Shown: positions 48,993 to 59,249 of the stretch, one piece after another
How positions within the stretch are numbered: the stretch's first letter is position 1
How the letters are laid out: every line of letters begins with the position of its first letter
From: Leeuwenhoekiella parthenopeia
GTDB taxonomy: Bacteria > Bacteroidota > Bacteroidia > Flavobacteriales > Flavobacteriaceae
Reading direction: 5' to 3'
NCBI RefSeq assembly: GCF_020782115.1
Contig: NZ_JAJGMW010000001.1
Location: 186,001 to 250,000, forward strand
Length of the DNA: 64,000 nucleotides
The notes under the pieces: model-generated
What the model saw: only the letters and a program-made list of their open reading frames with translations
The model's database searches: none
Told to the model about the DNA's origin: nothing
Position numbers and translations under genes: made by a program

Positions 48993-49693
48993 GAGAAATA
49001 GTTTTCAAAAATTAGATCGGCAACAAACTGATGCCCTTTTTGATTGATGTGGTTATTTTGAGCCATATAGGCTTTTAAATCTTCCGTTTCAGTGAGTTTT
49101 TTGAAAAACGCATAACTATCAACCAGTCCCACTTTGTATTTTTTAGCCAGATCCCGTATTTGCTGACTATGCATTTCAAGATTTGCCTCTTCTGAAGCAA
49201 TATCTTCCCGCAAATCCGGGGTTGGGGTAAGCAAAATGAGTTTGATATTGTGGGCCAATACTTCTTTAATCATAGTTTCCCAAGCAGTTTTAGCGCGTTC
49301 TAATCCTATGCTACGATCGTTTAAAGCATAATCGATAAAAACTACATCAGGCTTGTGATTGAGAACCTCAGTCATTCTAAGCGCTCCCTGCTCTGCCTGC
49401 TCCCCTCCGATTGTTGTAGTAATACTGTTAACAACCGAATAAGGATAATGATTGTTTACGTGTTGTAAGGTTCTAAAAGGATAAGCAGCCAGACGGTCTG
49501 TGACACCTCCTGTAAGGTATCCGGAAGGCACAGAGTGCCCGTGAAAGACCAGGTTTATCATATGATTATTTGGCCATTTAACCCGTAGCTCATGCTTCAA
49601 AGAATCGAGATAATCTTTACCCGCTATCTGCCCGAAAGACATGGTATGACTCAATGCAAAAACAAAAAGAATAAGCGCTAGTTTATTTTTCAT
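48980..49693 (-). CDS. SGNH/GDSL-family hydrolase
   Basis: A 237-residue secreted hydrolase, single domain. A signal peptide ending about residue 21 precedes LVFHGHSVPSGY, a GDSL-like nucleophile block with Ser54 (GHS in place of GDS). DYALNDRS supplies the Asn block and NNHINQKGHQ the catalytic His. Such enzymes in PULs are usually carbohydrate esterases. It overlaps the transporter gene by 11 bases and the GH2 gene by 13 bases. It is a third fold variant among the esterases of the window. Confidence 0.85.
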   Translation of the reverse strand: MKNKLALILFVFALSHTMSFGQIAGKDYLDSLKHELRVKWPNNHMINLVFHGHSVPSGYLTGGVTDRLAAYPFRTLQHVNNHYPYSVVNSITTTIGGEQAEQGALRMTEVLNHKPDVVFIDYALNDRSIGLERAKTAWETMIKEVLAHNIKLILLTPTPDLREDIASEEANLEMHSQQIRDLAKKYKVGLVDSYAFFKKLTETEDLKAYMAQNNHINQKGHQFVADLIFENYFSWND

Positions 49694-51101
49694 CTGTTAG
49701 ACCGGTTTTGTTAGACAATTCAAATTCAATTTCCTCGAGGCTTTTCCCTTTGGTTTCGGGAAGCTTGCGTTTGATAAACAGAAAGCCTAAAACGCAAATA
49801 CCACTGTATACCCAGAAGGTACCGTAAGACCCCAGTAAATCGTTTAGAATTGGGAAGGTAAACGTGAGGATAAAAGACGCCACCCAAAGCGAAAAGGTTG
49901 CAATCGACATCGCAACTCCACGTAAGCGATTGGGGAAAATTTCTGACAATACCACCCAGGTGATAGGCGCCAGTGACATGGAATAGATAGCAATCGCCAC
50001 AATCACTAAAATAAGAACCGGAAGACCATTGAATTCAAAATAATAAGCCCCACCCAGCAATGCGTAAACAAATGCAAGACCTATAGATCCAAAAAGCATA
50101 AGCTTACGTCTGCCCCAGCTGTCAACCGTGCGCATCGCCACAAACGTAAATACGAGATTGACACTGCCGGTAATGATAATATTAAACAGCATATCGCCTA
50201 CGCTATACCCGGCAGCTGTAAAAATTTCTTCGGCGTAATTGAAAATAATATTGATTCCGCACCATTGCTGAAAGAATGCCAGGACAATACCAATAGTCAA
50301 AATAGGAAGGACTTTAGCACTTCTCAATTCTGAAAGTTTAATCTTTTTGTTACTGCTTTCCTGAAGCGTTTGCTTCATGTTTTGCAGCTCGTGTGCAGCG
50401 TAGGTTTCGCCACCAATGGCCTGAAGTACTTTTAGAGCTGCCTGATCTTCATTTACCTTCGCAAGAAAACGTGGACTTTTAGGAACGATAAACATCAGGA
50501 TAAAAAACAAACCTGCAGGGATTAATTCTGCCCAAAACATCCAGCGCCATCCGGTTTGACCATTCCAGGATGTGAGTATTTCGGCAGGGGTCATTCCTGC
50601 TGGTATACTGTCTGCGATTGCATAATTAGTAATTTGTGCTGCGAGTATTCCCACAACGATTGTCAATTGATTGATGGCTACAAACTGGCCTCGGTATTTT
50701 GCAGGAGCTATTTCTGCAATATACATAGGCGAAAGTGTGGAAGCCAGACCGATACCGAGACCTCCAATCAATCTGTAAATAATAAATGGAGTAAACGAGT
50801 CAACGTATCCCGTACCGAAAGCCGATACCGTAAATAATAAAGCAGCGAGTATGAGTGGATTTTTTCTACCATATCGATCTGCTACCACTCCCGAAAGTAC
50901 TGCCCCTAAAATACAACCAACCAAAGCACTACTCATGGCCCAGCCTTGAAGCGATGGTAGTTCATTAATTCCAAAATACAACTCATAAAATGGCTTTGCC
51001 CCACCTATGACCACCCAGTCATAGCCAAATAAGAAGCCTCCCATTGCCGAGACCAAGGCAAGGAATAGCAGGTATTTAAAATTGAATTTTATGTCTTCCA
51101 T
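49683..51101 (-). CDS. Sugar-porter family MFS transporter
   Basis: A 472-residue inner-membrane protein with 12 predicted transmembrane segments. It carries the sugar-porter signatures: DRYGRKNP after the second segment (75-82), a PKSPRFL block in the central loop, QQWCGINIIFNY in segment 7, and PETKGKSLEE at about 448-457. This is the proton-linked monosaccharide importer family (xylose, arabinose, galactose and glucose types). In this locus it should take up the monosaccharide released in the periplasm, perhaps galactose or an anhydro or methylated sugar. It is coupled by overlap to the SGNH hydrolase gene and lies 116 bp after the first sulfatase of the block. Confidence 0.95.
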   Translation of the reverse strand: MEDIKFNFKYLLFLALVSAMGGFLFGYDWVVIGGAKPFYELYFGINELPSLQGWAMSSALVGCILGAVLSGVVADRYGRKNPLILAALLFTVSAFGTGYVDSFTPFIIYRLIGGLGIGLASTLSPMYIAEIAPAKYRGQFVAINQLTIVVGILAAQITNYAIADSIPAGMTPAEILTSWNGQTGWRWMFWAELIPAGLFFILMFIVPKSPRFLAKVNEDQAALKVLQAIGGETYAAHELQNMKQTLQESSNKKIKLSELRSAKVLPILTIGIVLAFFQQWCGINIIFNYAEEIFTAAGYSVGDMLFNIIITGSVNLVFTFVAMRTVDSWGRRKLMLFGSIGLAFVYALLGGAYYFEFNGLPVLILVIVAIAIYSMSLAPITWVVLSEIFPNRLRGVAMSIATFSLWVASFILTFTFPILNDLLGSYGTFWVYSGICVLGFLFIKRKLPETKGKSLEEIEFELSNKTGLTDEK

Positions 51102-51217
51102 TGATAAGGGTTGAGAAATTATAGGATAAACGTATTTGTGTCTTTTAATATGATTGGATTCCTTTAAGAATTCGGAAGATTATCGACCAGGTGGATAAAA
51201 CGTCTTGTCCCATTTTA

Positions 51218-52822
51218 TTAATCTTTAGTAAGCTTGCTATCCCACCAGGTTTCATTAGGCTTATAATCTTTAGAAAGCATTTGTTTACGCTCAGTCTCGA
51301 GTCTGGGTAATAATTTCTCCCGACGGTCTATTTGTTGCTGTCTGGCTTTTGTTTCATCAAAATCAGGATTAGGAACCGGCTTATTAGCACCTACTTCGCC
51401 TAAATAAGCTAACAGTTCTGCCTGCATATCCTGTGTACGACCTGCAGCTTCTGAGGCGATATTATTTTGCTCTGCCGGATCCTCTTTTAAATTATAAAGC
51501 TCACTGGTATTGCTTTCGTAATAATAAATAAGCTTATAATCTCCTTTACGAATGATCGATGAAGGCTCTCCTCCCTGATTACCATAATGTGGATAATGCC
51601 AGTAAAGCGAACGGTCTTCAAGGTTTTCATTTTCAAAAAGAGGCTTTAAACTTTGACCGTCAAGAGCGATACTCTCAGGTTGCGCAATACCTGCTAAATC
51701 TAATAGAGTGGGATAAAAATCGGCTCCGGTTACCGGGGCGTTTATTTCTTTAGGAGCATTTTTCAGTTGGGGAGCCTTGATAAAATAAGGTTCTCTGATA
51801 CCACCTTCCCATTGATAGCCCTTGCCTCCACGTAAAGGCAAGTTTGATGTTGAAAAAGCGTCTCCAGATGCCACCCCGCCATTATCTGATGTAAAAACTA
51901 CGATAGTATTATCTGCCAAACCCAATTCCTCTAATTTATTAAGAACCAATCCAACAGCAACATCCATTTGCTCAATCAGACCTGCATAAATGGGATTGTC
52001 CTGTTCTACTCGAATGGGAAGCACACGTTCCATTTCAAATCCTGAAGGAGCAATGCCCTGAGCTTCGGCTTTGTCCCGATATTTTTTCCAGCGTTCCTCG
52101 GTTGTTTCTATAGGACCGTGCACAGCATAAAAAGAGAGCATTGCAAAAAAGGGCATACCGTTCTGATCCTGAATAAATTTGCTAGTCTCTTTTGCTAAAC
52201 GTAAGGACAAATTTTCTCCGGCTTCCTTATTAGGCAACATCGGATTCTCCCAGGGAGAAAAATATCCGCCAATAGGACTACCTACTTCCCAACCCCCTTT
52301 GTTGATGTCGTAACCGTTATTTTCAGGTGTTGATGGAGTATCACCTAAATGCCATTTACCGGCGAAAAATGTAGTATAGCCGGCAGACTTAAAAGCTTCA
52401 GGCAAAGTAATAACTTCATCACTTAAAGCATGATTGTACGCTGCGGGTAATACTTTATCATTACGGTTCCAATCAGTTCCCGAAGCTGCACCAATCCAAT
52501 CTGTTATACCGTGATGCGCTGTAAATTGTCCCGTCATGATGCTTGCCCGGGAAGGGCTACACACCCTACTTGAAGCATATCCCTGGGTGAAAACGGTTCC
52601 TTCGTTTGCTATACGGTCAATATTTGGAGTCTCATAGTAGGTGCTGCCTGTAACACTCAAATCGTGCAGACCCAAATCATCAGCCAAAATAAACAGGACA
52701 TTGGGCTTTGATGTTCCTACTGTTTGATTTTGATCTGAATTTGTGGTTTTACAAGCCATTAAACAGAAAGCTAATAATGCACAGAATCCCAGATTTTTAA
52801 TTTGTTTTAAATGTTTTTTCAA
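51218..52822 (-). CDS. Family S1 sulfatase, lipoprotein, paralogue group C
   Basis: A 534-residue sulfatase with lipobox LMAC (Cys24), metal-site DD at 48-49 and formylglycine site CSPSR from Cys88. GGYFSPWENP and FTSDNGGVASGDAF follow. It is a close paralogue of 16030-17610 over the whole length. It is the first gene of the long minus-strand enzyme block; a -7-like TATATTTG lies at 52851-52858, 29 bp upstream of the start. The frame has no ATG at its start: TTG at 52822 followed by KKHLKQIKN and a hydrophobic stretch is the likely start. Confidence 0.94.
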   Translation of the reverse strand: MKKHLKQIKNLGFCALLAFCLMACKTTNSDQNQTVGTSKPNVLFILADDLGLHDLSVTGSTYYETPNIDRIANEGTVFTQGYASSRVCSPSRASIMTGQFTAHHGITDWIGAASGTDWNRNDKVLPAAYNHALSDEVITLPEAFKSAGYTTFFAGKWHLGDTPSTPENNGYDINKGGWEVGSPIGGYFSPWENPMLPNKEAGENLSLRLAKETSKFIQDQNGMPFFAMLSFYAVHGPIETTEERWKKYRDKAEAQGIAPSGFEMERVLPIRVEQDNPIYAGLIEQMDVAVGLVLNKLEELGLADNTIVVFTSDNGGVASGDAFSTSNLPLRGGKGYQWEGGIREPYFIKAPQLKNAPKEINAPVTGADFYPTLLDLAGIAQPESIALDGQSLKPLFENENLEDRSLYWHYPHYGNQGGEPSSIIRKGDYKLIYYYESNTSELYNLKEDPAEQNNIASEAAGRTQDMQAELLAYLGEVGANKPVPNPDFDETKARQQQIDRREKLLPRLETERKQMLSKDYKPNETWWDSKLTKD

Positions 52823-53087
52823 CCTACAGAAACTTAAAATATTGTTAACTCAAATATATCTGATTGAATCCTGGAATAAAATGGACATATCAATTCATAA
52901 AATGGATAATTTTACACTCGCTCTTTTTTAAAACTTACAATTGATTTAAATCCTAAAAATCCTCTTGAAACACCTTTAAATAGTAGGATTATATCACAAT
53001 TAGAGCGAATTTTTAAAAATTCATCTTAAAAACGAAATATTTCGAAATCGATAGATATATTTTTTTATCGTAAAATTTTACAAAAAA
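52823..53087 (-). promoter_or_regulatory. Intergenic promoter region of the enzyme block
   Basis: Together with the terminator that follows it, this is a 328-bp gap without a gene. It holds a -7-like element (TATATTTG on the minus strand, 52851-52858) and a long AT-rich stretch. A regulator site would be expected here, but I see no clear direct or inverted repeat. Confidence 0.4.
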
Positions 53088-53115
53088 CAAAAAGCCATTA
53101 CTAAACGGCTTTTTG
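53088..53115 (-). terminator. Intrinsic terminator after the SusC/SusD pair
   Basis: A perfect 9-bp stem CAAAAAGCC / GGCTTTTTG with a 10-base loop, followed by a T-rich run on the minus strand. It lies 35 bp after the SusD stop codon, separating the transporter pair from the enzyme block. Confidence 0.85.
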
Positions 53116-53150
53116 CTTGACTAAAAATTAAGTACAGACCTTATTATGAT

Positions 53151-54641
53151 TTAATATCCAGGGTTTTGTGCAAGATTTGGATTGCTGTCCAGCTGATCCT
53201 GAGGTATGGGATACAACACATGAAATGGCTGAGCAGGGAATCCTCGCTCTACAGCTCTGCTTATGTATTTATCGTGTCTTATTAAATCTTCACGGCGCAA
53301 TATACCTTCTGTATATAATTCACGGGCGCGTTCTGCCAATATGAAATCATTCAATGCATCCATGGTGGCAAATTGATTAAGTGTTACAGGTGATGCTTTT
53401 GCACGATTTCTAACGCGATTAATTAAATCAATTGCTTCCTGGGTGGGACCGTTATTAACTTCATTGAGTGCTTCGGCACGGGCAAGTATGATATCTGCCA
53501 GTCTTATAACCGGTATGTCATTACCATGATTTACACCTTGTGCGTCAGGGTCAGGAGTGTATTTAAAGCTTCGTGCATTATTAAGAGGATTACCATTATT
53601 ATCACGTACCAGCTGAACAGGTTCGGTTCGATTATCAGGAATATACTCGGTTAAAAATAGTTTTCGTCGCTCATCCTGCTCTTCAAAAGTTTCATAAAAT
53701 GCCGTGTATGTTCTAAACTGAGCGGCAAAATTTACCCAATTTGGCTGCACTCGAAATCTTGGAGGAAAAGCATGGGGCATATATTGATTAACCTGATTGC
53801 TGCCCACTTTACATTCTGTTCTAAAAATATACTCTTTATTATTCTCGCCCTGAATAGAAAATAGGGTTGTATAGTCATTATAGAGCTCGTAATCCAGCTT
53901 TAAAACTTCGGCGGCGGCATCTGCTGCTTTTTGCCATTCGCGATTGCTTAAATAAAATTTAGTGAGTAATGCATATGCACTTCCTTTATTAGCACGACTG
54001 CTTAATGTACCAGGATCTAAAGTCGTGGCAGCAAATATCAAATCTGCTTCTACGTATGCCCTATAATCTGCCTCTGTAGGACGAGGCGTCTCTTTCCCTA
54101 TAGTTTCAATCTCATCAATTGTTGCTCCTGCAGGAATCTCTATAATTGGAGTAGTACCAAAAAAGTTATGTAGAATATAATACGAATATGCTCTTAGAAA
54201 GCGCGCTTCAGCATTAATTTTCTCCACCACATCAGCATCAATACCCTGAAGACCTGAGGTTACCAAAAGCACATTATTAGCTCTGGCAATTGCAGCGTAA
54301 AACTTAGAATATGCTCCTGAAATAAATGGGATAGATGGATTGAGGTTAAACTCCTGAATAGGTTTTACCTGACTAGCAAAACCTCCATCGGTCTCAAAAG
54401 AAACATCTGTAGGAAACTCACTTAACGCGTAATAAATATTTCTCGCATCACCTCCTGAAATTTCTGTAGATGCATAAACCCCGGTCAAGAGAGCATCTAC
54501 CCCTTCCTGATCCTGAAGAAAACTGTCAGGGTCGTATTGCGTGTAAACTTCTTCCTCTAAAAATTCTGAACAGGAAGTAAAGTTTAAAACACTCATTATA
54601 GCTAATGATGTTAATATTGATCGTTTCAAATATGTTTTCAT
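53151..54641 (-). CDS. SusD/RagB-family glycan-binding lipoprotein
   Basis: A 496-residue outer-membrane lipoprotein (lipobox FTSC, then SEFLEEEVYTQYDPDSF). It has the helical SusD N-terminal part (INAEARFLRAYSYYILHNFFG), TPR-like middle helices, and the family C-terminus: RLADIILARAEALNEVN, INRVRNRA, ILAERARELYTEG, ending in LYPIPQDQLDSNPNLAQNPGY. SusD proteins cap the SusC barrel and bind the incoming oligosaccharide. It lies 11 bp after its SusC partner, so the two are one unit. Confidence 0.97.
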   Translation of the reverse strand: MKTYLKRSILTSLAIMSVLNFTSCSEFLEEEVYTQYDPDSFLQDQEGVDALLTGVYASTEISGGDARNIYYALSEFPTDVSFETDGGFASQVKPIQEFNLNPSIPFISGAYSKFYAAIARANNVLLVTSGLQGIDADVVEKINAEARFLRAYSYYILHNFFGTTPIIEIPAGATIDEIETIGKETPRPTEADYRAYVEADLIFAATTLDPGTLSSRANKGSAYALLTKFYLSNREWQKAADAAAEVLKLDYELYNDYTTLFSIQGENNKEYIFRTECKVGSNQVNQYMPHAFPPRFRVQPNWVNFAAQFRTYTAFYETFEEQDERRKLFLTEYIPDNRTEPVQLVRDNNGNPLNNARSFKYTPDPDAQGVNHGNDIPVIRLADIILARAEALNEVNNGPTQEAIDLINRVRNRAKASPVTLNQFATMDALNDFILAERARELYTEGILRREDLIRHDKYISRAVERGFPAQPFHVLYPIPQDQLDSNPNLAQNPGY

Positions 54642-54652
54642 AGTATACTTTT

Positions 54653-57600
54653 TTAAAATTTGATATCAAGGCCCAGTCTGTAAACGCGTGCCAAAGGATA
54701 AGCGTTATATGTTTTTGCTTCAAGGCTTCCTCCCTGAATGTTCGCTTCAGGATCATACCCTAAAAAGTCTGTCCATGTTGCAAGGTTATCACCAGCAACA
54801 AAAATATTTAAAGAGGATAGGAAGCTATCTTTCAATGGAAAATTATAAGATAGTGTTACGTTTTTTAAACGAACATAGGAAGCATCAACTACAGTCAAAG
54901 TATTGACTGCCTGAGCACCCCCATAAAGGGTGAAATTCTGTCCCGAAGGAATATTTGTGTTCGTATTCTCGGGAGTCCATCTGTTATAATAATATGTTGC
55001 CAGCGGATTACTGAAGTTATTTTGTGGATAAAGTGTTTCTGCAATATCTGATTGATACCTGTCTACACCTTCAACCCCATTAATAAAAGTACTCAGGGTA
55101 AAGTTTTTATAGGAAAAGGTATTGCGCATTCCGTAGGTATAATCTGGGAAAGGACTACCTATGATCACACGATCTTCGGCATTAATTGTACCGTCCCCAT
55201 TTTGATCAACAAAACGTGGCATTCCCGGTTGAAAATTAGGTGCCGGAGTAGGTGAATTTGCTATATCATCACCTTCCTGAAAAAGACCATCAATAACATA
55301 ACCGTAAAAAGAGCGTAAGGCGGCTCCTTCCTGAACAATCCAGAAAGCGCCCACATTATTTCCGGCATAGCCACCTATAATCTCCTGAGTGAAATCAGGC
55401 AAGCTTGTAACTTCGTTTTTTAAGTAAGAAAACGTAATATCAGTATTCCACTTAAATGCTCCGGTTAGGTTTTTGGTACTTAAACTGAAATCAACACCGG
55501 TATTAAGTACCTCGCCAATATTGGTTCTAACAGAACCAAATCCCACAACCGCCGGTAAGGGCTTGAAGAATAACTGGTCTTTAGTAACGCGATAAAAATA
55601 ATCGATCGCACCTGTGATACGATTATTTATAAAGCCGTAATCTAAACCGACATTGAGTTCTGAAGTAGTCTCCCACCTTAAGTCTGAATTTGGTAATCTT
55701 GCAGGTACAACTCCTATCGCAATCTGATCGTTAAATACAGAGTTTCCGCCGGCTACTAATGTTTGTATGGTCTCAAAGTTATTGATACCCTGATTTCCTA
55801 ATTCTCCATAACCTACTCTTAGTTTTAGTTCATCAACCCAATCAACAGAATTTAAGAAAGCCTCTTCTCCTAATCGCCAACCTAAAGATGCAGAGGGGAA
55901 GAAGGCATATTTATTTTCATCAGAGAAACGGGAAGACCCATCTAACCTAAATGAAGCTGTTAGTAAATATTTACCATCATAAGCATAAGTCATTCTACCC
56001 AGAAAACCATTAAGTTGATTGGCAGAGCGATCGCTACTCACGTTATCACCATTGTCGCCATCACCACTTTCTAACGCATTAGTACCCAAAACATCAGAAA
56101 TAAACCCGCGACTGTTCGCTCCAAGTCCTCTCGAATCAAAACGCTCCCAGGTTGCTCCACCAAGGATTGAAAAATCGTGAACGTCGTTAAACGTGTTTTC
56201 ATATTTTAAAAGACTTTCAACAAGCCAATGTGTTGATTCTCCAGCACTGATAGAAGCAACACCTCCCTGACCTAAGCCACCCATGGTAATACGGCTATTA
56301 TAGGCATCCTGACGACTATTATTAGATTCAGCTCCCAGGCGTAATGTAGCTGTAAGATTATCAACAACTTCATAGTCTGTTGTCAAAGAAGTATAAAACC
56401 TGCGAATTACATTCTTATTACTTATACCGTTTGCAAGAGCCAAAGGATTGTCAGAAGTAGAAGAACCAATATTGTAATACCTGCCAGTTTCAGGATCAAG
56501 TCCTGCAGGAATAGTGGGATCTGCACGCTGCGCAGCCGAGAGTAACCCTCCATCTGCACCTGCACTAAGAATACTTCTTATTGTTTCTTCGGTATAGTTA
56601 ACACCCAAAGAAAGCTTTAAGCGATCTAAAGGATTTGATTGAACATTGGTTCTTAAATTGTATTTTTTTGTGCCGGAATTGATGACGACACCATCCTGAT
56701 CAAAATAGTTAATCCCAACATAATATTTGCTTCTTTCATCACCACCGGAAACAGAAATCTGGTGATTCTGAACAACAGCCTTTCTAAAAATTTCCTGTTG
56801 CCAATTTGTTCCTGCTCCAAAACCGGCTATATCTTCATCAGTGAATTCCGCTGGGCGATTGTCAAACTCAAGTCTTTGATTTACTAGTCGCGCATAATCC
56901 TGTGCGTTTAAAACCTCTACAATATTTGGAACATCCTGAATACCAGTGTAAGTACTGTAGCTTATTTGAGCGGTACCAGACTGACCCTTTTTTGTAGTGA
57001 TAAGCACGACACCATTTGCCGCACGCGTACCATAAATGGATGCAGCAGACGCATCTTTTAATATTTCAACAGACTCTATATCACCGGGACTTAATGAATT
57101 AGGATCTACTCCGGGCAAACCATCTACTACATAAAGAACCCCATTAGAACTATTTATAGAACCTGCCCCCCGTATTCGCACCGTTTGACCAGCACCTGGA
57201 GCAGAACTCGTTTGAGTTACTGCTACTCCTGATGCAGTACCTTTTAGCAAATCTGCAGCACTTCGGTTTGCTCCCGGACTAAAATCTTCTGAACTCACAC
57301 GGGATATTGCACCCGTAAGATCTCTTTTCTTTTGTGTACCATAACCCACAACTACAACTTCATCAAGTGAAGCAACATCGGTTTGCATATCGATATCGAT
57401 TTCGCTTTGTGAGCTAACCCTCATTTCCTGTGTTTTAAATCCTACAAACGAAAACTCCAAAATTGCTCCATCAGCAACATTAAGGCTATAGTTACCGTCA
57501 AAATCTGTAACGGTACCGTTAGATGTGCCCTTCTCTACAACAGAAACTCCAGGTAACGCAGTGTTATCCTCTGCAGAGCGCACCGTCCCTGTAATAGTCT

Positions 57601-57730
57601 TTTGAACGGCTAATTCTACAGGACGCTCAAAAGTTCTAGCATATGTATTAATGGTACATAGACACATAAATAATAAGAATAAACCTGAACACCTATTTAA
57701 GCCAGGTTTAAAGTAATTAGTATAAATCAT
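54653..57730 (-). CDS. SusC-family TonB-dependent oligosaccharide transporter
   Basis: A complete 1025-residue outer-membrane receptor. After the signal peptide come the carboxypeptidase-regulatory-like domain (ITGTVRSAEDNTALPGVS, FDGNYSLNV, FVGFKTQEM), the SusC signature DEVVVVGYGTQKKRDLTGAI, the plug (VRIRGAGSINSSNGVLYVVDG, KDASAASIYGTRAANGV) and a 22-strand-type barrel. It ends with the aromatic terminus LGLDIKF. It imports oligosaccharides using TonB energy. The pair with the SusD gene has its own terminator on the downstream side. The upstream gap of 260 bp holds the previous operon's terminator and presumably its promoter. Confidence 0.97.
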   Translation of the reverse strand: MIYTNYFKPGLNRCSGLFLLFMCLCTINTYARTFERPVELAVQKTITGTVRSAEDNTALPGVSVVEKGTSNGTVTDFDGNYSLNVADGAILEFSFVGFKTQEMRVSSQSEIDIDMQTDVASLDEVVVVGYGTQKKRDLTGAISRVSSEDFSPGANRSAADLLKGTASGVAVTQTSSAPGAGQTVRIRGAGSINSSNGVLYVVDGLPGVDPNSLSPGDIESVEILKDASAASIYGTRAANGVVLITTKKGQSGTAQISYSTYTGIQDVPNIVEVLNAQDYARLVNQRLEFDNRPAEFTDEDIAGFGAGTNWQQEIFRKAVVQNHQISVSGGDERSKYYVGINYFDQDGVVINSGTKKYNLRTNVQSNPLDRLKLSLGVNYTEETIRSILSAGADGGLLSAAQRADPTIPAGLDPETGRYYNIGSSTSDNPLALANGISNKNVIRRFYTSLTTDYEVVDNLTATLRLGAESNNSRQDAYNSRITMGGLGQGGVASISAGESTHWLVESLLKYENTFNDVHDFSILGGATWERFDSRGLGANSRGFISDVLGTNALESGDGDNGDNVSSDRSANQLNGFLGRMTYAYDGKYLLTASFRLDGSSRFSDENKYAFFPSASLGWRLGEEAFLNSVDWVDELKLRVGYGELGNQGINNFETIQTLVAGGNSVFNDQIAIGVVPARLPNSDLRWETTSELNVGLDYGFINNRITGAIDYFYRVTKDQLFFKPLPAVVGFGSVRTNIGEVLNTGVDFSLSTKNLTGAFKWNTDITFSYLKNEVTSLPDFTQEIIGGYAGNNVGAFWIVQEGAALRSFYGYVIDGLFQEGDDIANSPTPAPNFQPGMPRFVDQNGDGTINAEDRVIIGSPFPDYTYGMRNTFSYKNFTLSTFINGVEGVDRYQSDIAETLYPQNNFSNPLATYYYNRWTPENTNTNIPSGQNFTLYGGAQAVNTLTVVDASYVRLKNVTLSYNFPLKDSFLSSLNIFVAGDNLATWTDFLGYDPEANIQGGSLEAKTYNAYPLARVYRLGLDIKF

Positions 57731-57945
57731 AATTTAAGTAGTTAGAAATTGCCAAAACATGACTCAACCTGGAAATGATTTTGAACAATGATTAAAATTT
57801 TGATATTAATTTTATGAATATTTTAATAAATGTATAAGGAAAGTATCTAAATCAAAATGGATGAATTCACGGAAAAACTAGACATTCTGACGTTATAAAT
57901 GCGAGGTGAACTTATAAATGAGCTGACCTATATAGATTAAAAAAA

Positions 57946-57962
57946 GTCCCCAAAGTGGGGAC
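57946..57962 (-). terminator. Intrinsic terminator of the right-hand transporter operon
   Basis: A 6-bp GC-rich stem (GTCCCC / GGGGAC) with a 5-base loop, directly followed by seven T residues on the minus strand. It lies 28 bp after the end of the last binding-lipoprotein gene. It shows that the second SusC/SusD pair starts a new transcript. Confidence 0.9.
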
Positions 57963-57990
57963 GTAGAATTCAAAGGTTCATAAAACCTCA

Positions 57991-59223
57991 TTATTCTTTT
58001 GTCAAACTGAACGAATTGACCGGCATATATCTGCTGGTGCCGGGTACATTGGAAGCGACTAGCCCTACAGCAACTTGAGTAGTTTCTGTTAAGGTGAAAG
58101 ACATTGTATACGTGAAATTATTGGTCTGCCCTATACCATTAGCAACGCGTTCAAAAGCCAAAGTTTGAGCTGATGTTTCAATATCATCAACATCGGGCAA
58201 TTCGGTTCCCAATGCCGCGAGAACATAAAGCTTATCGTTCAGATTCCAATTACCTGCCTGTGAAACAAAGGTATAGGTGTACGTACCGGATTCCAGGTTA
58301 AGGCGTTGAAATAGTTTAGCATTTACTAAATCGGGTACGCCTCCATATCCCGTTACGATATTCATTCTATTTGCAGATTGTTTATCAACATTACCATAGC
58401 TACCTTGGTAAATAAGTGCTGCGGCGTTGTGAACCCAGTTAGATGGAGTAGAATAACGTTGACCCGAATCATCTGAAATAGCAAATGGTGCACTTCGATT
58501 TTCAAGATAGGGTGCCTCGGTAAGTGGAAGAATCGGCACGATGGTATCATATGGTGTGTAAAAGTTGTCAATACTCGTACTGTCTGGCTTAAATCCTGAA
58601 CGGTATCTGAAAAATTCTCCAGATTCAAAATTTCTCAAAACAAGATTGGTGGAGTCTACAGGTACAACGATAGAATTCATAATCCCATTGTTATCAGTAT
58701 ATTCTAACTCTGTAGTGAAAATACCTGAAGTTAAGTCAGACTCTACAAAATCTATTACTACTGAATCGCCGCGCAAGGCACTTTCAGCTATAGGTCTGTT
58801 TCGTAACGAACTACTATAACGATCCCCATATACTCTGCCCGTTTCAAATACCGGGATAGATGTATTCCCCTGATCGTCTAAGGTTCGTATTTCAAAATTG
58901 TAAATGTTTTCAGGTAAATTATCTATAATTTGGATTATAGTGTCATTTGTACGATTGGGATCAACCGGAAAAACAATGCTGTCTGTCCTATTTGCCCAAT
59001 AGACCCTATATGAAGTGACTTTAGGGTCTGCGGATAGTAATGCTTTTAATTGAACACGATTACGTCCTGAAAAGACAGTTACTGAATCCATTTTACCAGT
59101 ATAGAGTATTTCTCCACCCTCAGTAAACTTCAGATACTCATCTTCTTCTGCACAGGAGCATACCATAAGTATTGCTATTAAAACTCCTAAAACGCCTTTT
59201 ATCTTATTATTCATTTTTATCAT
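57991..59223 (-). CDS. Surface glycan-binding lipoprotein candidate, DUF4998 type
   Basis: A 410-residue lipoprotein (lipobox MVCSC, then the acidic AEEDE typical of surface-exported flavobacterial lipoproteins). Residues about 35-160 match the DUF4998 type (FSGRNRVQLKALLSADPKVTSYRVYW). The C-terminal 150 residues form a second beta-rich domain (SNWVHNAAALIYQGSYGNVDK, TYTFVSQAGNWNLNDKLYVLAALG) that may be carbohydrate-binding. Such proteins sit after susD in PULs and act as extra surface binding proteins; direct evidence here is only position and domain type. It follows the next gene after 26 bp. Confidence 0.8.
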   Translation of the reverse strand: MIKMNNKIKGVLGVLIAILMVCSCAEEDEYLKFTEGGEILYTGKMDSVTVFSGRNRVQLKALLSADPKVTSYRVYWANRTDSIVFPVDPNRTNDTIIQIIDNLPENIYNFEIRTLDDQGNTSIPVFETGRVYGDRYSSSLRNRPIAESALRGDSVVIDFVESDLTSGIFTTELEYTDNNGIMNSIVVPVDSTNLVLRNFESGEFFRYRSGFKPDSTSIDNFYTPYDTIVPILPLTEAPYLENRSAPFAISDDSGQRYSTPSNWVHNAAALIYQGSYGNVDKQSANRMNIVTGYGGVPDLVNAKLFQRLNLESGTYTYTFVSQAGNWNLNDKLYVLAALGTELPDVDDIETSAQTLAFERVANGIGQTNNFTYTMSFTLTETTQVAVGLVASNVPGTSRYMPVNSFSLTKE

Positions 59224-59249
59224 AATCTTTAACTTTTAAGCTATTCAAT

